The translations under genes and the position numbers were made by a program. A model generated the notes under the pieces. The model worked only from the letters and a program-made list of their open reading frames with translations. It was not told where the DNA came from and ran no database searches. Below are positions 1-6,600 of a DNA stretch of 7,093 nucleotides, one piece after another (the first letter of the stretch is position 1; every line of letters begins with the position of its first letter). The stretch comes from Cyanobacteria bacterium UBA8803 (GTDB lineage Bacteria > Cyanobacteriota > Cyanobacteriia > Cyanobacteriales > Coleofasciculaceae), in assembly GCA_003505715.1 (NCBI GenBank), contig DNXU01000249.1, forward strand, positions 1 to 7,093, read 5' to 3'.

Positions 1-307
1 AAATTCTTGCTATACTCACTATAAGCCAACTGTCTGGTCTTGTCGAGACAACCAAGCTTGTTAGTCAAATTTTACCCAAAAATTCTTCTTCATATATAGG
101 AAACAAAAATAAAGGATCTCTTTTGTCACTCTCGACAGAGCGAAAGCTGAAACTCTTACAGCAAAAGAACTTTGGCATTTTAGCCTAGAAAATAAGTTTC
201 TATTAGGAAAGCGATCGCCAGTCCTGAGATCCCCGACTTTTGGGAGGATACCGCTTCTAACTGGGGTTGTGGCAGTGGTGGGTTAAATTGTGTCATGGTG
301 AGAGTTC
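1..307. other. Left flank, largely non-coding
   Basis: Positions 1-179 show no credible gene on either strand and are AT-rich. A small inverted repeat, TTGTC-GA-GACAA, sits at 40-51, and a HIP1 octamer lies at 211-218. The stretch around 229-242 (GATCCCCGACTTTT) resembles one arm of the dispersed GATCCCCGACTT hairpins common in cyanobacterial genomes, but the matching second arm is absent, so it is at most a remnant. The only ORF is the doubtful 38-codon one at 180-296. No clear terminator follows the gene that ends at 308. Confidence 0.6.
180..296 (-). CDS. Doubtful small ORF, 38 aa
   Basis: This minus-strand ORF has an ATG at 296-294 and a TAA at 182-180. It begins 11 nt after the stop of the membrane-module gene, so it could be a short downstream operon member or the decayed N-terminus of a longer gene. 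The peptide starts MTQFNPPLPQPQ (Pro/Gln-rich) and ends with a short hydrophobic stretch (GLAIAFLIETYFLG). No convincing Shine-Dalgarno sequence precedes it. Its middle overlaps the possible dispersed-repeat arm and a HIP1 site, which suggests chance coding. It matches no family I recognise. Confidence 0.2.
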   Translation of the reverse strand: MTQFNPPLPQPQLEAVSSQKSGISGLAIAFLIETYFLG

Positions 308-943
308 TCAAGTAAAGTCTCTTCTAATTCTGGCGATCGCAGCTTTTAATCCCTCACTATAAATCCAACCGACATAACCGCCATAAACCATTCTGTCGTT
401 GCGATCGGCTAAGAAAACATGGTCAACTCCTACTGGGTTCTTCCAGGTTCTTATGGCTGTCCCATCTCTGAGCCTCATAATCGGATTAGAACTCTTGAAG
501 TCTCGGTGGTGTGCTTTCTGAATTCCAGGAACGCTGTCTAAAATAGCGATCGCTTCTTGCGTGACATCTGTGACTTGAGAGTTCACTACTGTTGCACAAC
601 CGCACCCATCTGTGACAGTAGCTTTAAGTCTTTCTTTAATGTCCCCATCAAATAGCGACAACGAGTCAATCTCGTTCAATAGCTTTCCATGGGGTTCTGA
701 CTGCCGTCTTTCGCAATAGACTGCGGTTAGAAAATCCTCAAGCCCCAGCTTTGCTAGGGAATCAGTAATCAATCCTGTCAGTCCCAAGACAGCGATTCCT
801 CCCAGCATTCCGGCAGGACCACCTAGAAAAGCTAAAGCTGCTGTAATAGCGGCAGCACCTGTCAACCCTGTAGCCGCCATTGTGATCACTAGGATGACAC
901 CTGGTAATCCCAAAGCTGCCACTTTTTTTACAACTTCATCCAT
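308..943 (-). CDS. Uncharacterised protein with Gly/Ala-rich hydrophobic N-terminus
   Basis: This is a 211-residue protein of unknown function. Residues 8-60 are almost entirely hydrophobic and small. A first segment (about 11-39) and a second (about 41-60) are joined by a GGP turn at 41-43, and many glycines are spaced as in glycine-zipper or GxxxG helices, which suggests a membrane-inserting hairpin with no cleavable signal. A charged region follows (YCERR at 76-80, then a helical stretch to about 110) with a CGC pair at 114-116. The C-terminal part, about 120-211, looks like a small soluble alpha/beta domain rich in Asp, Arg, Trp and Tyr. The ATG at 943 is supported by a GAGG Shine-Dalgarno (955-958, 11 nt away). 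I recall similar N-termini in other cyanobacterial hypothetical proteins but know no assigned function. A role as a membrane effector is only a guess. Confidence 0.8.
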   Translation of the reverse strand: MDEVVKKVAALGLPGVILVITMAATGLTGAAAITAALAFLGGPAGMLGGIAVLGLTGLITDSLAKLGLEDFLTAVYCERRQSEPHGKLLNEIDSLSLFDGDIKERLKATVTDGCGCATVVNSQVTDVTQEAIAILDSVPGIQKAHHRDFKSSNPIMRLRDGTAIRTWKNPVGVDHVFLADRNDRMVYGGYVGWIYSEGLKAAIARIRRDFT

Positions 944-965
944 CTAATTATCAACCTCAATTGCT

Positions 966-1001
966 GCTCGCTCACAATAACTTGCACCTACTATAGCGAG
1001 C
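966..1001 (-). repeat. 7-bp inverted repeat in leader of membrane-module gene
   Basis: GCTCGCT (966-972) and AGCGAGC (995-1001) are exact inverted copies separated by 22 nt. The element lies between the stop of the SDR gene (1009) and the ATG at 943. On the minus strand no T-tract follows the second arm, so it does not look like an intrinsic terminator. It could be a weak leader hairpin or a protein-binding site, and its upstream arm overlaps the possible -10 box. Confidence 0.4.
988..998 (-). promoter_or_regulatory. Possible -10 region for membrane-module gene
   Basis: On the minus strand this reads CGCTATAGTAG and contains TATAGT, a good sigma-70-type -10 hexamer, 46 nt before the start codon at 943. 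The identical 11-mer occurs at 2683-2693 at nearly the same distance before the Uma2 gene. No clear -35 hexamer is visible 16-18 nt upstream, so the promoter call is tentative. Confidence 0.35.
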
Positions 1002-1008
1002 CAGTTAT

Positions 1009-1884
1009 CTAATTACCTAAATAGCGCCGCAGAAAACTTTCTAATGATTCCAGCTTCAAGTTATAAATCGACTCTAAATGAGCAATCTCTTCCGGCGTGC
1101 AGAAAAATTCATTGGCTAGTAAAGTCCGTAGGGTACTCAAACCCTTTTTAGCTTCGGGATTGACCAACTCCACAATACTCCGTACTCCATCAAACACAAA
1201 TAAAGGTGGATTGACGATAATTGGCTCTCGATTAAATACGCGACCGAAGATACGCGGGATATCTTCTCGCCTGAGGATGTCTGGCCCTCCTACTGACAAG
1301 ATTTGATTGCAGGCACCTTCAACATTAGGCGAATCAACAGCTATCTGCGCTAAGTCGTCGGTACTGACAATTGAGGTACGGTTTTGGGGGTTGCCGTTAA
1401 GCAGATAAATTCCCGTCTGGCGAAATTGTTCTGCTAAGGGTAGGAGATTTGAAGCAAAACCAGAGGGACGCAAAATGGTGTAATTCAGGCCGCTCCCTTG
1501 CAGGTACTTTTCTACTGCCTCCTTAGCTTTAAACACTGGAGCATCTTGATATCCTCTCCCGGCTCCTAACACGGAGATGAAAACAAAGTGTTGGACACCA
1601 TTCGCCTTGGCTCGATCGATTAGTTCAATATTTGCTCGGTAGTCTAATGCTGGAGCATCGCCTCCAGATCCGTGAGCGCTGATGATATACTGAACGCCCT
1701 GACAGGCTTTTTGAATATCTTTATCTTGCCGCAAGTCACCGATAAAAAGTTCGGCATCTCGGTTTTCTAACTCTCCGTAACGAGAGGTTAGGCGGACAAA
1801 AGCGCGTACAGGCAGTTCTCTTTCCCGCAGGATTCGTACAACTCGGCGTCCTAGTCCTCCGGTTGCACCAGTTACTAGATACAT
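1009..1884 (-). CDS. Atypical SDR family NAD(P)-binding protein (NmrA-like)
   Basis: This 291-residue protein belongs to the atypical short-chain dehydrogenase/reductase group (NmrA / SDR_a5-like), probably cytosolic. The Rossmann fold begins at residue 2 with the dinucleotide motif TGATGGLG (5-12). Arg31 after the second strand suggests NADP(H) preference, and GDL at 49-51 marks the strand-3 motif typical of this group. Further on are the FVFISVLGA strand and the conserved VFKAKEAVEKYL helix, followed by LNYTILRPSGF. There is no classical YxxxK catalytic pair where a true SDR oxidoreductase has it, so it may bind cofactor as a sensor or chaperone, or reduce an unknown substrate. Related cyanobacterial proteins include Ycf39-type assembly factors, but this protein is not clearly Ycf39. 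The start is well supported by a strong Shine-Dalgarno. It may be co-transcribed with the Uma2 gene 65 nt upstream. Confidence 0.9.
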   Translation of the reverse strand: MYLVTGATGGLGRRVVRILRERELPVRAFVRLTSRYGELENRDAELFIGDLRQDKDIQKACQGVQYIISAHGSGGDAPALDYRANIELIDRAKANGVQHFVFISVLGAGRGYQDAPVFKAKEAVEKYLQGSGLNYTILRPSGFASNLLPLAEQFRQTGIYLLNGNPQNRTSIVSTDDLAQIAVDSPNVEGACNQILSVGGPDILRREDIPRIFGRVFNREPIIVNPPLFVFDGVRSIVELVNPEAKKGLSTLRTLLANEFFCTPEEIAHLESIYNLKLESLESFLRRYLGN

Positions 1885-1891
1885 TAAAAAG

Positions 1892-1900
1892 CTCCTCCTT
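1892..1900 (-). promoter_or_regulatory. Strong Shine-Dalgarno of the SDR gene
   Basis: The minus strand reads AAGGAGGAG, then 7 nt, then ATG at 1884. This is nearly a full match to the anti-Shine-Dalgarno sequence at ideal spacing. It fixes the start codon and predicts efficient translation, in contrast to the Uma2 gene upstream, which has no recognisable site. Confidence 0.85.
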
Positions 1901-1949
1901 GTTAGGAAAATTAGAGAGAGGTGAGAGAAAGATGTTTTCTGGGTGCTAC

Positions 1950-2630
1950 TTACTCTGAGAAATTTTTGCCCGTTGCGGTGAGAAATTGGACCGCAAGGGA
2001 ATTTTCAAATTCCTCCAATGCCTGCACACTACCAACCTGCCAAGCCCGTTCTACTACAGCCGGAATGATTTGAGTTAGAGGAATATTGGGAAAGGTCGGG
2101 CTGAGGTCAGAGTTAATGTACTTTCCATCCCTAAGCAAATAAATCGTCAGCTTGCCACTATCATAGAGCCACAGTTCCGGAACAGCGATCGCGGAGTAGG
2201 CACCGAGGGTAGTTTTAGAGGTGACATCTGTTTCAATCGCTAGATCTGGGGGAGGATCATCCGGTTTGAGTCGGCGATGACCAATCATGCGCTGATAATT
2301 CTGAATGTAGAAGCAAGCATCTGGCTCAACTCCTGCGGTATTTTCCTCCTTAAAGGTGGTCGAACCAAAAGGTTGGTATCTTCTCCCGCTAGCTTTCAGT
2401 AAAGTTTTGACAATGTCAGAGATTAAATCTCTAGGAACTTCGTGTTCGGGTAGAGGAACCATAATTTCCAAAGAACCTTTGCTATAGGCAACTCGTGCCG
2501 CCCGCTTCTCACCCATTTCCTGCAAGATGGATTCAAACTCCGACCAACTCACATTTGGGATAGTAACAGCACTACCGGGTGCTAAGTGCATCTGGCTAAC
2601 GGGTTTAACAACCCAGGACACAGCAGTCAT
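1950..2630 (-). CDS. Uma2 family (DUF820) putative endonuclease
   Basis: This is a 226-residue member of the Uma2/DUF820 family, which has a PD-(D/E)XK restriction-endonuclease-like fold and is greatly expanded in cyanobacteria. Expected features are present in order: Trp29/Glu31 in the N-terminal helix (WSEFESIL), the GSLEIM strand with Glu55, the PLPEHEVPRDLI helix (59-70), GVEPDACFYI with Pro103-Asp104 as the metal-binding PD, and DPPPDLAIETDVTSK (125-139) with Glu133 as the second acidic residue. The later WLYDSGKLTIYLL strands are also typical. The active site therefore looks intact. The true substrate of most family members is unknown, and many are thought to be mobile or selfish genes rather than restriction enzymes. 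No Shine-Dalgarno sequence precedes the ATG at 2630, so translation may be weak or the start may differ. It is separated from the upstream regulator by a terminator. Confidence 0.93.
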   Translation of the reverse strand: MTAVSWVVKPVSQMHLAPGSAVTIPNVSWSEFESILQEMGEKRAARVAYSKGSLEIMVPLPEHEVPRDLISDIVKTLLKASGRRYQPFGSTTFKEENTAGVEPDACFYIQNYQRMIGHRRLKPDDPPPDLAIETDVTSKTTLGAYSAIAVPELWLYDSGKLTIYLLRDGKYINSDLSPTFPNIPLTQIIPAVVERAWQVGSVQALEEFENSLAVQFLTATGKNFSE

Positions 2631-2682
2631 AAGGCTATTACTTTAATGTACATCAGCCTTTCATCGTAACATTTCAGTTCAG

Positions 2683-2693
2683 CTACTATAGCG
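2683..2693 (-). promoter_or_regulatory. Possible -10 region for Uma2 gene
   Basis: On the minus strand this reads CGCTATAGTAG with TATAGT as a candidate -10 hexamer, 54 nt before the start at 2630 and downstream of the regulator's terminator. That is where a fresh promoter is needed. The -35 is unclear; the best option is CCTTAC at 16-nt spacing. The same 11-mer lies before the membrane-module gene at 988-998. Confidence 0.35.
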
Positions 2694-2758
2694 TTTCTCT
2701 TTCTGAGTAAGGTGTATTTATTACGGGCAGACACAAGAAGCAATCTCCAAATTACTAC

Positions 2759-2805
2759 AAAAAGGCTGAGGAAGGGCAGCTTTTGGCTGCCCTTCCTCAG
2801 CCTTT
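2759..2805 (-). terminator. Intrinsic terminator of the LuxR-type regulator gene
   Basis: Arms 2761-2780 and 2786-2805 are perfectly complementary over 20 bp with a 5-nt loop (TTTTG on the plus strand). On the minus strand the stem is followed by further T residues (the A-run at 2759-2763 gives TTTTT), then GTAG. The hairpin begins 14 nt after the regulator's stop codon at 2820. Hairpin plus U-tract in the minus orientation is the classic Rho-independent layout. The plus strand has no run of T beyond CCTTT, so bidirectional action is less likely. Confidence 0.92.
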
Positions 2806-2819
2806 GACAAGGACTATCA

Positions 2820-3446
2820 TTATTGGTAATTGGATGATTTATTGTTTTGAAGTCCCTTAGCATGAATATTTTTTATGTGCTTCTTCACCGTATTAAGGGA
2901 AATATACAGTTCAGTGGCAATTTGCTTATAGGTGTACTTAGCGCGACGACGCAACCAAACTTCGACTTCGCGAGGACTGAGCCTATATCGATCGACTTCA
3001 GCGATCGCTAATTTCTGGCTAGACTGGCATCGGTCTTCCAGTATCACCAACAGGCAATGCTGAGGAACCGCATTTAGGTTGAACCATTGCACCCGAATCC
3101 GCAAAGTATTTGACTTTTTAAGTACAATCTCCGACTCGATAATTATTGGCTCTGTGGGAGACAAAACACGGCTTTCAATCAAAGCTTGGCAAACAATCCA
3201 GATTTCTTTTGGCACTGAGTTAAGACGCGATCTACTCGGGGTGAGTTGCTCGCAAATTTGACGCGCCAATTTATTGGATTGGATACAGTCTCCTTGCTCT
3301 GTCAGAATCAAGATGCCATCCAAAAAACTTTCAATTATGCCTTCTAATAAAGCCTGATCTGGCTGTCTGACTTGATTTTTTGGTCTTTCTGAAGTATCAG
3401 AACTATCAATGAAACTATTTAGGTTATGGCTTTGAGTGAGTATCAT
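2820..3446 (-). CDS. PAS-like sensor with LuxR-type helix-turn-helix
   Basis: This is a transcriptional regulator of 208 residues from the preferred start. Residues about 31-135 resemble a PAS sensory domain (opening ALLEGIIESFLDGILILTEQGDCI, paraphrased: amphipathic helix, DGILIL strand, small turn, then SNKLAR helix), closing with strands around LRIRVQWFNL and CLLVILED. Residues about 154-200 form a LuxR/GerE-type DNA-binding domain: LSPREVEVW at 156-164, then the recognition part with KQIATELYISLNTVKKHIKNI. There is no phospho-acceptor receiver domain, so the signal is likely a ligand, redox state or partner protein. I place the start at ATG 3446 because GGAAG (3455-3459) stands 8 nt before it. 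A GTG at 3461 would add five residues but has a poor ribosome site. The gene is monocistronic, ended by the terminator at 2759-2805, and divergent from the STAND gene. Confidence 0.88.
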   Translation of the reverse strand: MILTQSHNLNSFIDSSDTSERPKNQVRQPDQALLEGIIESFLDGILILTEQGDCIQSNKLARQICEQLTPSRSRLNSVPKEIWIVCQALIESRVLSPTEPIIIESEIVLKKSNTLRIRVQWFNLNAVPQHCLLVILEDRCQSSQKLAIAEVDRYRLSPREVEVWLRRRAKYTYKQIATELYISLNTVKKHIKNIHAKGLQNNKSSNYQ

Positions 3447-3536
3447 AATGGTTACTTCCACAAGGCTTATGCCTATTCCGTTCGCTTCATAACTTCATTT
3501 AAAATTGCCGTTAACTGAGTTCGCGACCAGGAATTA

Positions 3537-3564
3537 CTGACTTGTTCTGACTTATGGCTGACTT
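3537..3564 (+). promoter_or_regulatory. Three phased CTGACTT direct repeats (putative operator)
   Basis: The heptamer CTGACTT occurs at 3537-3543, 3547-3553 and 3558-3564, so starts are 10 and 11 nt apart, about one DNA turn. The last copy directly abuts the candidate -10 hexamer TATACT. Tandem direct repeats at 10-11-nt spacing are typical of OmpR/PhoB-family response-regulator sites (the Pho box uses 11-nt periodicity), though the sequence itself is not a Pho box. The position suggests direct control of the STAND gene. Confidence 0.55.
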
Positions 3565-3570
3565 TATACT
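3542..3570 (+). promoter_or_regulatory. Candidate promoter of the STAND/WD40 gene
   Basis: A TTGTTC hexamer (3542-3547, weak -35) and TATACT (3565-3570, five of six to TATAAT) are separated by exactly 17 nt, with the start codon 41 nt beyond. The weak -35 overlapping direct repeats is what an activator-dependent promoter would look like. Confidence 0.45.
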
Positions 3571-3611
3571 GGATACTGAGTAGCCTTCGGACAGCTTTGA
3601 TGGAATGAGTG

Positions 3612-6600
3612 ATGCCGAGATCGCTGAGGATGCGCCGGGAATGGGTGGAGAGGGCTAAGCAGGCGGTGACGCGCAATGGCTTCCTAAGCCAAAAAGCCTT
3701 AGCCGAGGATGTTGGCTTGGCTTTGGCTACCGTTAGCAATTTTTTGACAGGGAAACCTGTCGATCGCACCACCTTTGTCGATCTGTGTCAGAAGCTATCT
3801 TTAGACTGCGAGGAAATTGCTGAACCCGTTCAGGGTGCTATTTCAAACAAACGCCAAGACTGGGGGGAAGCTCCCGATGTGACTTTTTTCTACGGACGCA
3901 CTGAGGAACTTGCTATTCTAGAGCAATGGGTGGTGCGCGATCGTTGCCGCTTGATTAGTGTTATCGGCCTAGGCGGGATTGGTAAGACTGCTTTAGTGGT
4001 AAAGTTGGCAGAACAGGTGCAAGATCAGTTTGAATACATTGTTTGGCGAAGTCTCCGCAATGCTCCTGTAATCCAAGAATTTTTAACAGATGTAATTCGT
4101 TTCCTCTCTAACCAGCAAGAAACAGACCTGCCAGAGACAATTGACGGTAAAATCTATCGATTGTTGGAGTACTTGCGAGCTTCACACTGTTTGCTCATCC
4201 TTGATAACGTAGAATCTATCTTAAGTAGTGATGGGCCTGCTGGAACTTACCGAGAAGGATATGAGGGATATGGGCAATTCCTGAATTGTGTAGGAGAAAC
4301 TCATCATCAAAGCTGTTTAATCTTGACGACGCGAGAAAAACTGAGAGGAATTAGCCATCAAGAAGGCGAACATTTTCCCGTCCGCTCCTGGCGGTTGAGT
4401 GGTTTGGCGCAGGAAAACGCTCAGGCAATTTTCCAGGAGAAAGGCTTGAGGCTATCTGCAACCGAAGGAAAAGCTTTAGTAGAGCAGTATGCAGGTAATC
4501 CACTGGCGCTGAAGATGGTAGCGACGACCATTCAAGAATTATTCGCTGGCGATATCGCTCAATTTTTAGAGCAAGGTACTATTGTTTTCGGTGATATTTC
4601 TAACTTGCTAGATCGACAGTTCGAGCGCCTGTCACCATTAGAACAGCAGACGATGTTCTGGCTAGCCATCAATCGAGAGGGAGTGGCGCTGCCAGAACTG
4701 CGTGGGGATATTATTCCTGCTGTTTCACTGCGATCGCTACTAGAAGGATTAGAGTCTTTGCAACTGCGCTGTCTTATTGAAAAGGCTACACCTACCCTGC
4801 TCCAGAGGCACTCAGTCACCTTCACGCAACAGCCAGTGATTATGGAGTATATCACTGAACGATTGATCGAGCAGGTATGTCGGGAAATTAGTATGGTCGA
4901 GATAGTATACTTTGACCGCTACGCCCTAATGAAGGCTCAAGCCAAAGATTACCTGCGCCATGCTCAAATTCGCCTCATCCTCCAACCAATTGCCGATAGA
5001 TTACTGGCTCTTTTTGGTAATAAAGAAAGCATCAAAACTTGTTTAATTCAGATTTTGGCCAAGTTGCGATCGCCCACTACCACACCAGCATCGCCCACAT
5101 CACCAAAACCAGGATATGCTGGAGGAAACGTTCTCAATCTGTTTGGGCAGCTTCAGATAGACCCCAGCGGTTCGGATTTCTCTTACCTAACTGTTTGGCA
5201 AGCCTACCTTCAGGGGGTAAATTTACATCGCGTCAACTTTGCTAATTCTGATTTGGCTAAATCGGTTTTTACCCAAACGTTGGGAGGTATTTTATCAGCC
5301 GCTTTCAATCCAGATGGCCAGCTATTGGCAACAGGAATCGATAACGAAATTTTGCTATGGCAAGTTGCAGATAGTAGACATTTATTGTCCTGCCAAGGGC
5401 ATATTAGTTGGGTGCAGGCGGTTGCTTTTAGCCCAGATGGCAAAATCCTGGCCAGTGGCAGTAATGACTGCTCCGTGAGGCTTTGGGATGTTAAAACGGG
5501 GCAGTGCCTCAAAACACTACGAGGCCACACTGGTTCTGTGCAATCAGTTTCCTTTAGCCGGGATGGAAAAATTCTCGCGAGTGGCAGTAATGATTCCTCC
5601 GTCAGGCTTTGGGATGTTAAAACTGGGCAGTGCCTGAACCTGTTGTTGGGACATACTAATCGGTTACTGTCTGTTCTCTTTACGCCAGATGGAACAACTT
5701 TGATTAGTAGCGGTGAAGACCAAACCGTGAGACTATGGCGCGTTCCCACGGGTGAGTGTCTGCGCATCCTAGAGATTCACATCAACTGGGTACTCTCGGT
5801 GACACTAAGCCCCGATGGACGGACGTTGACTACGGGAAGCGATGGCAAAACGGTCAAGTTTTGGGATATTACCACTGGAGAATGTATTAGAACATTACCA
5901 GACTACAGCAGTTATGTGTGGGCACTTGCTTATGCACCTTGGGTAGACGATGCTAATTGTCCCGATCGCCAAATTCTGGCCACAGGGAGTGAGGATGCGA
6001 CAGTTAAGATTTGGGATGCTGTGACGGGAGAATGCCTTCAGACATTGCAGGGCCATGGCGATCGCGTTTGGTTGGTTCTCTTCAGTCCCGATGGCAGCAT
6101 CTTATTGAGTGCCAGCGAGAACCAAACCGTAAAACTCTGGGATGTCGGCACAGGACAATGTTTGAGAACGCTTGAGGGGTACAGCAATGCAGTCTTATCT
6201 GTGGTGTTTAGTGGTGATGGGCAATTATTAGCTAGTAGTGGTCGAGATCGACAGGTAAGGTTCTGGGATGTGGCGACGGGAGAATGTCTTAGAACAGTGC
6301 AGGGACATAGCAACATCGTTTCAACTGTCACGTTTAGGCCAAAACAGGATGAGCGGCTAATTTTGGCCAGTGGTAGTGACGATCGCACGATCAAGATTTG
6401 GGATGGCTACACGGGAGAATGTTTGAGGACAATTTGGGGACACAGCAGTTGGGTTCAAGCCCTCAGCTTTAGTCCCAATGGGCAGACTCTAGCTAGTGGC
6501 AGTCGGGATGGTACGGTGAAGTTGTGGGATTGGCAAACGGGCGAGTGTTGGCGATCTCTTGAAGGACATATTCATCGGGTCAAGTCTGTGGCGTTTAGTC

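Noticed and set aside
229..242. Dispersed GATCCCCGACTT hairpin repeat or terminator
   Set aside because: Only one arm is present; no complementary arm lies nearby, so no hairpin or terminator is called.
1097..1306. 69-codon plus-strand ORF inside the SDR gene
   Set aside because: Fully inside a well-supported gene on the opposite strand, with no ribosome site or domain.
2627..2863. 78-codon minus-strand ORF overlapping the ends of the regulator and Uma2 genes
   Set aside because: It spans the perfect terminator hairpin and overlaps real genes at both ends; the encoded peptide is low-complexity and basic with no recognisable domain.
3459..3461. GTG start for the LuxR-type regulator
   Set aside because: The ATG at 3446 has GGAAG at 8-nt spacing; the GTG has no comparable site, and the extra five residues add nothing recognisable. 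It remains possible.
3537..3564. Phosphate-regulon Pho box
   Set aside because: The 10-11-nt periodicity fits, but the CTGACTT sequence does not match the cyanobacterial SphR repeat consensus as I know it, so only the general tandem-site class is proposed.
3473..3772. 99-codon minus-strand ORF between regulator and STAND gene
   Set aside because: It overlaps the HTH coding region and the control region, has no family resemblance, and would cover the promoter and direct repeats.
5210..5767. 185-codon ORF on the minus strand with internal repeats
   Set aside because: It is antisense to the WD40 blades; its repeats are only the mirror of the 126-bp coding repeat, and the real frame has clear domain motifs.
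6038..6394. 118-codon minus-strand ORF
   Set aside because: Antisense shadow of WD40 blades 6-9, with the same mirrored repeat pattern.
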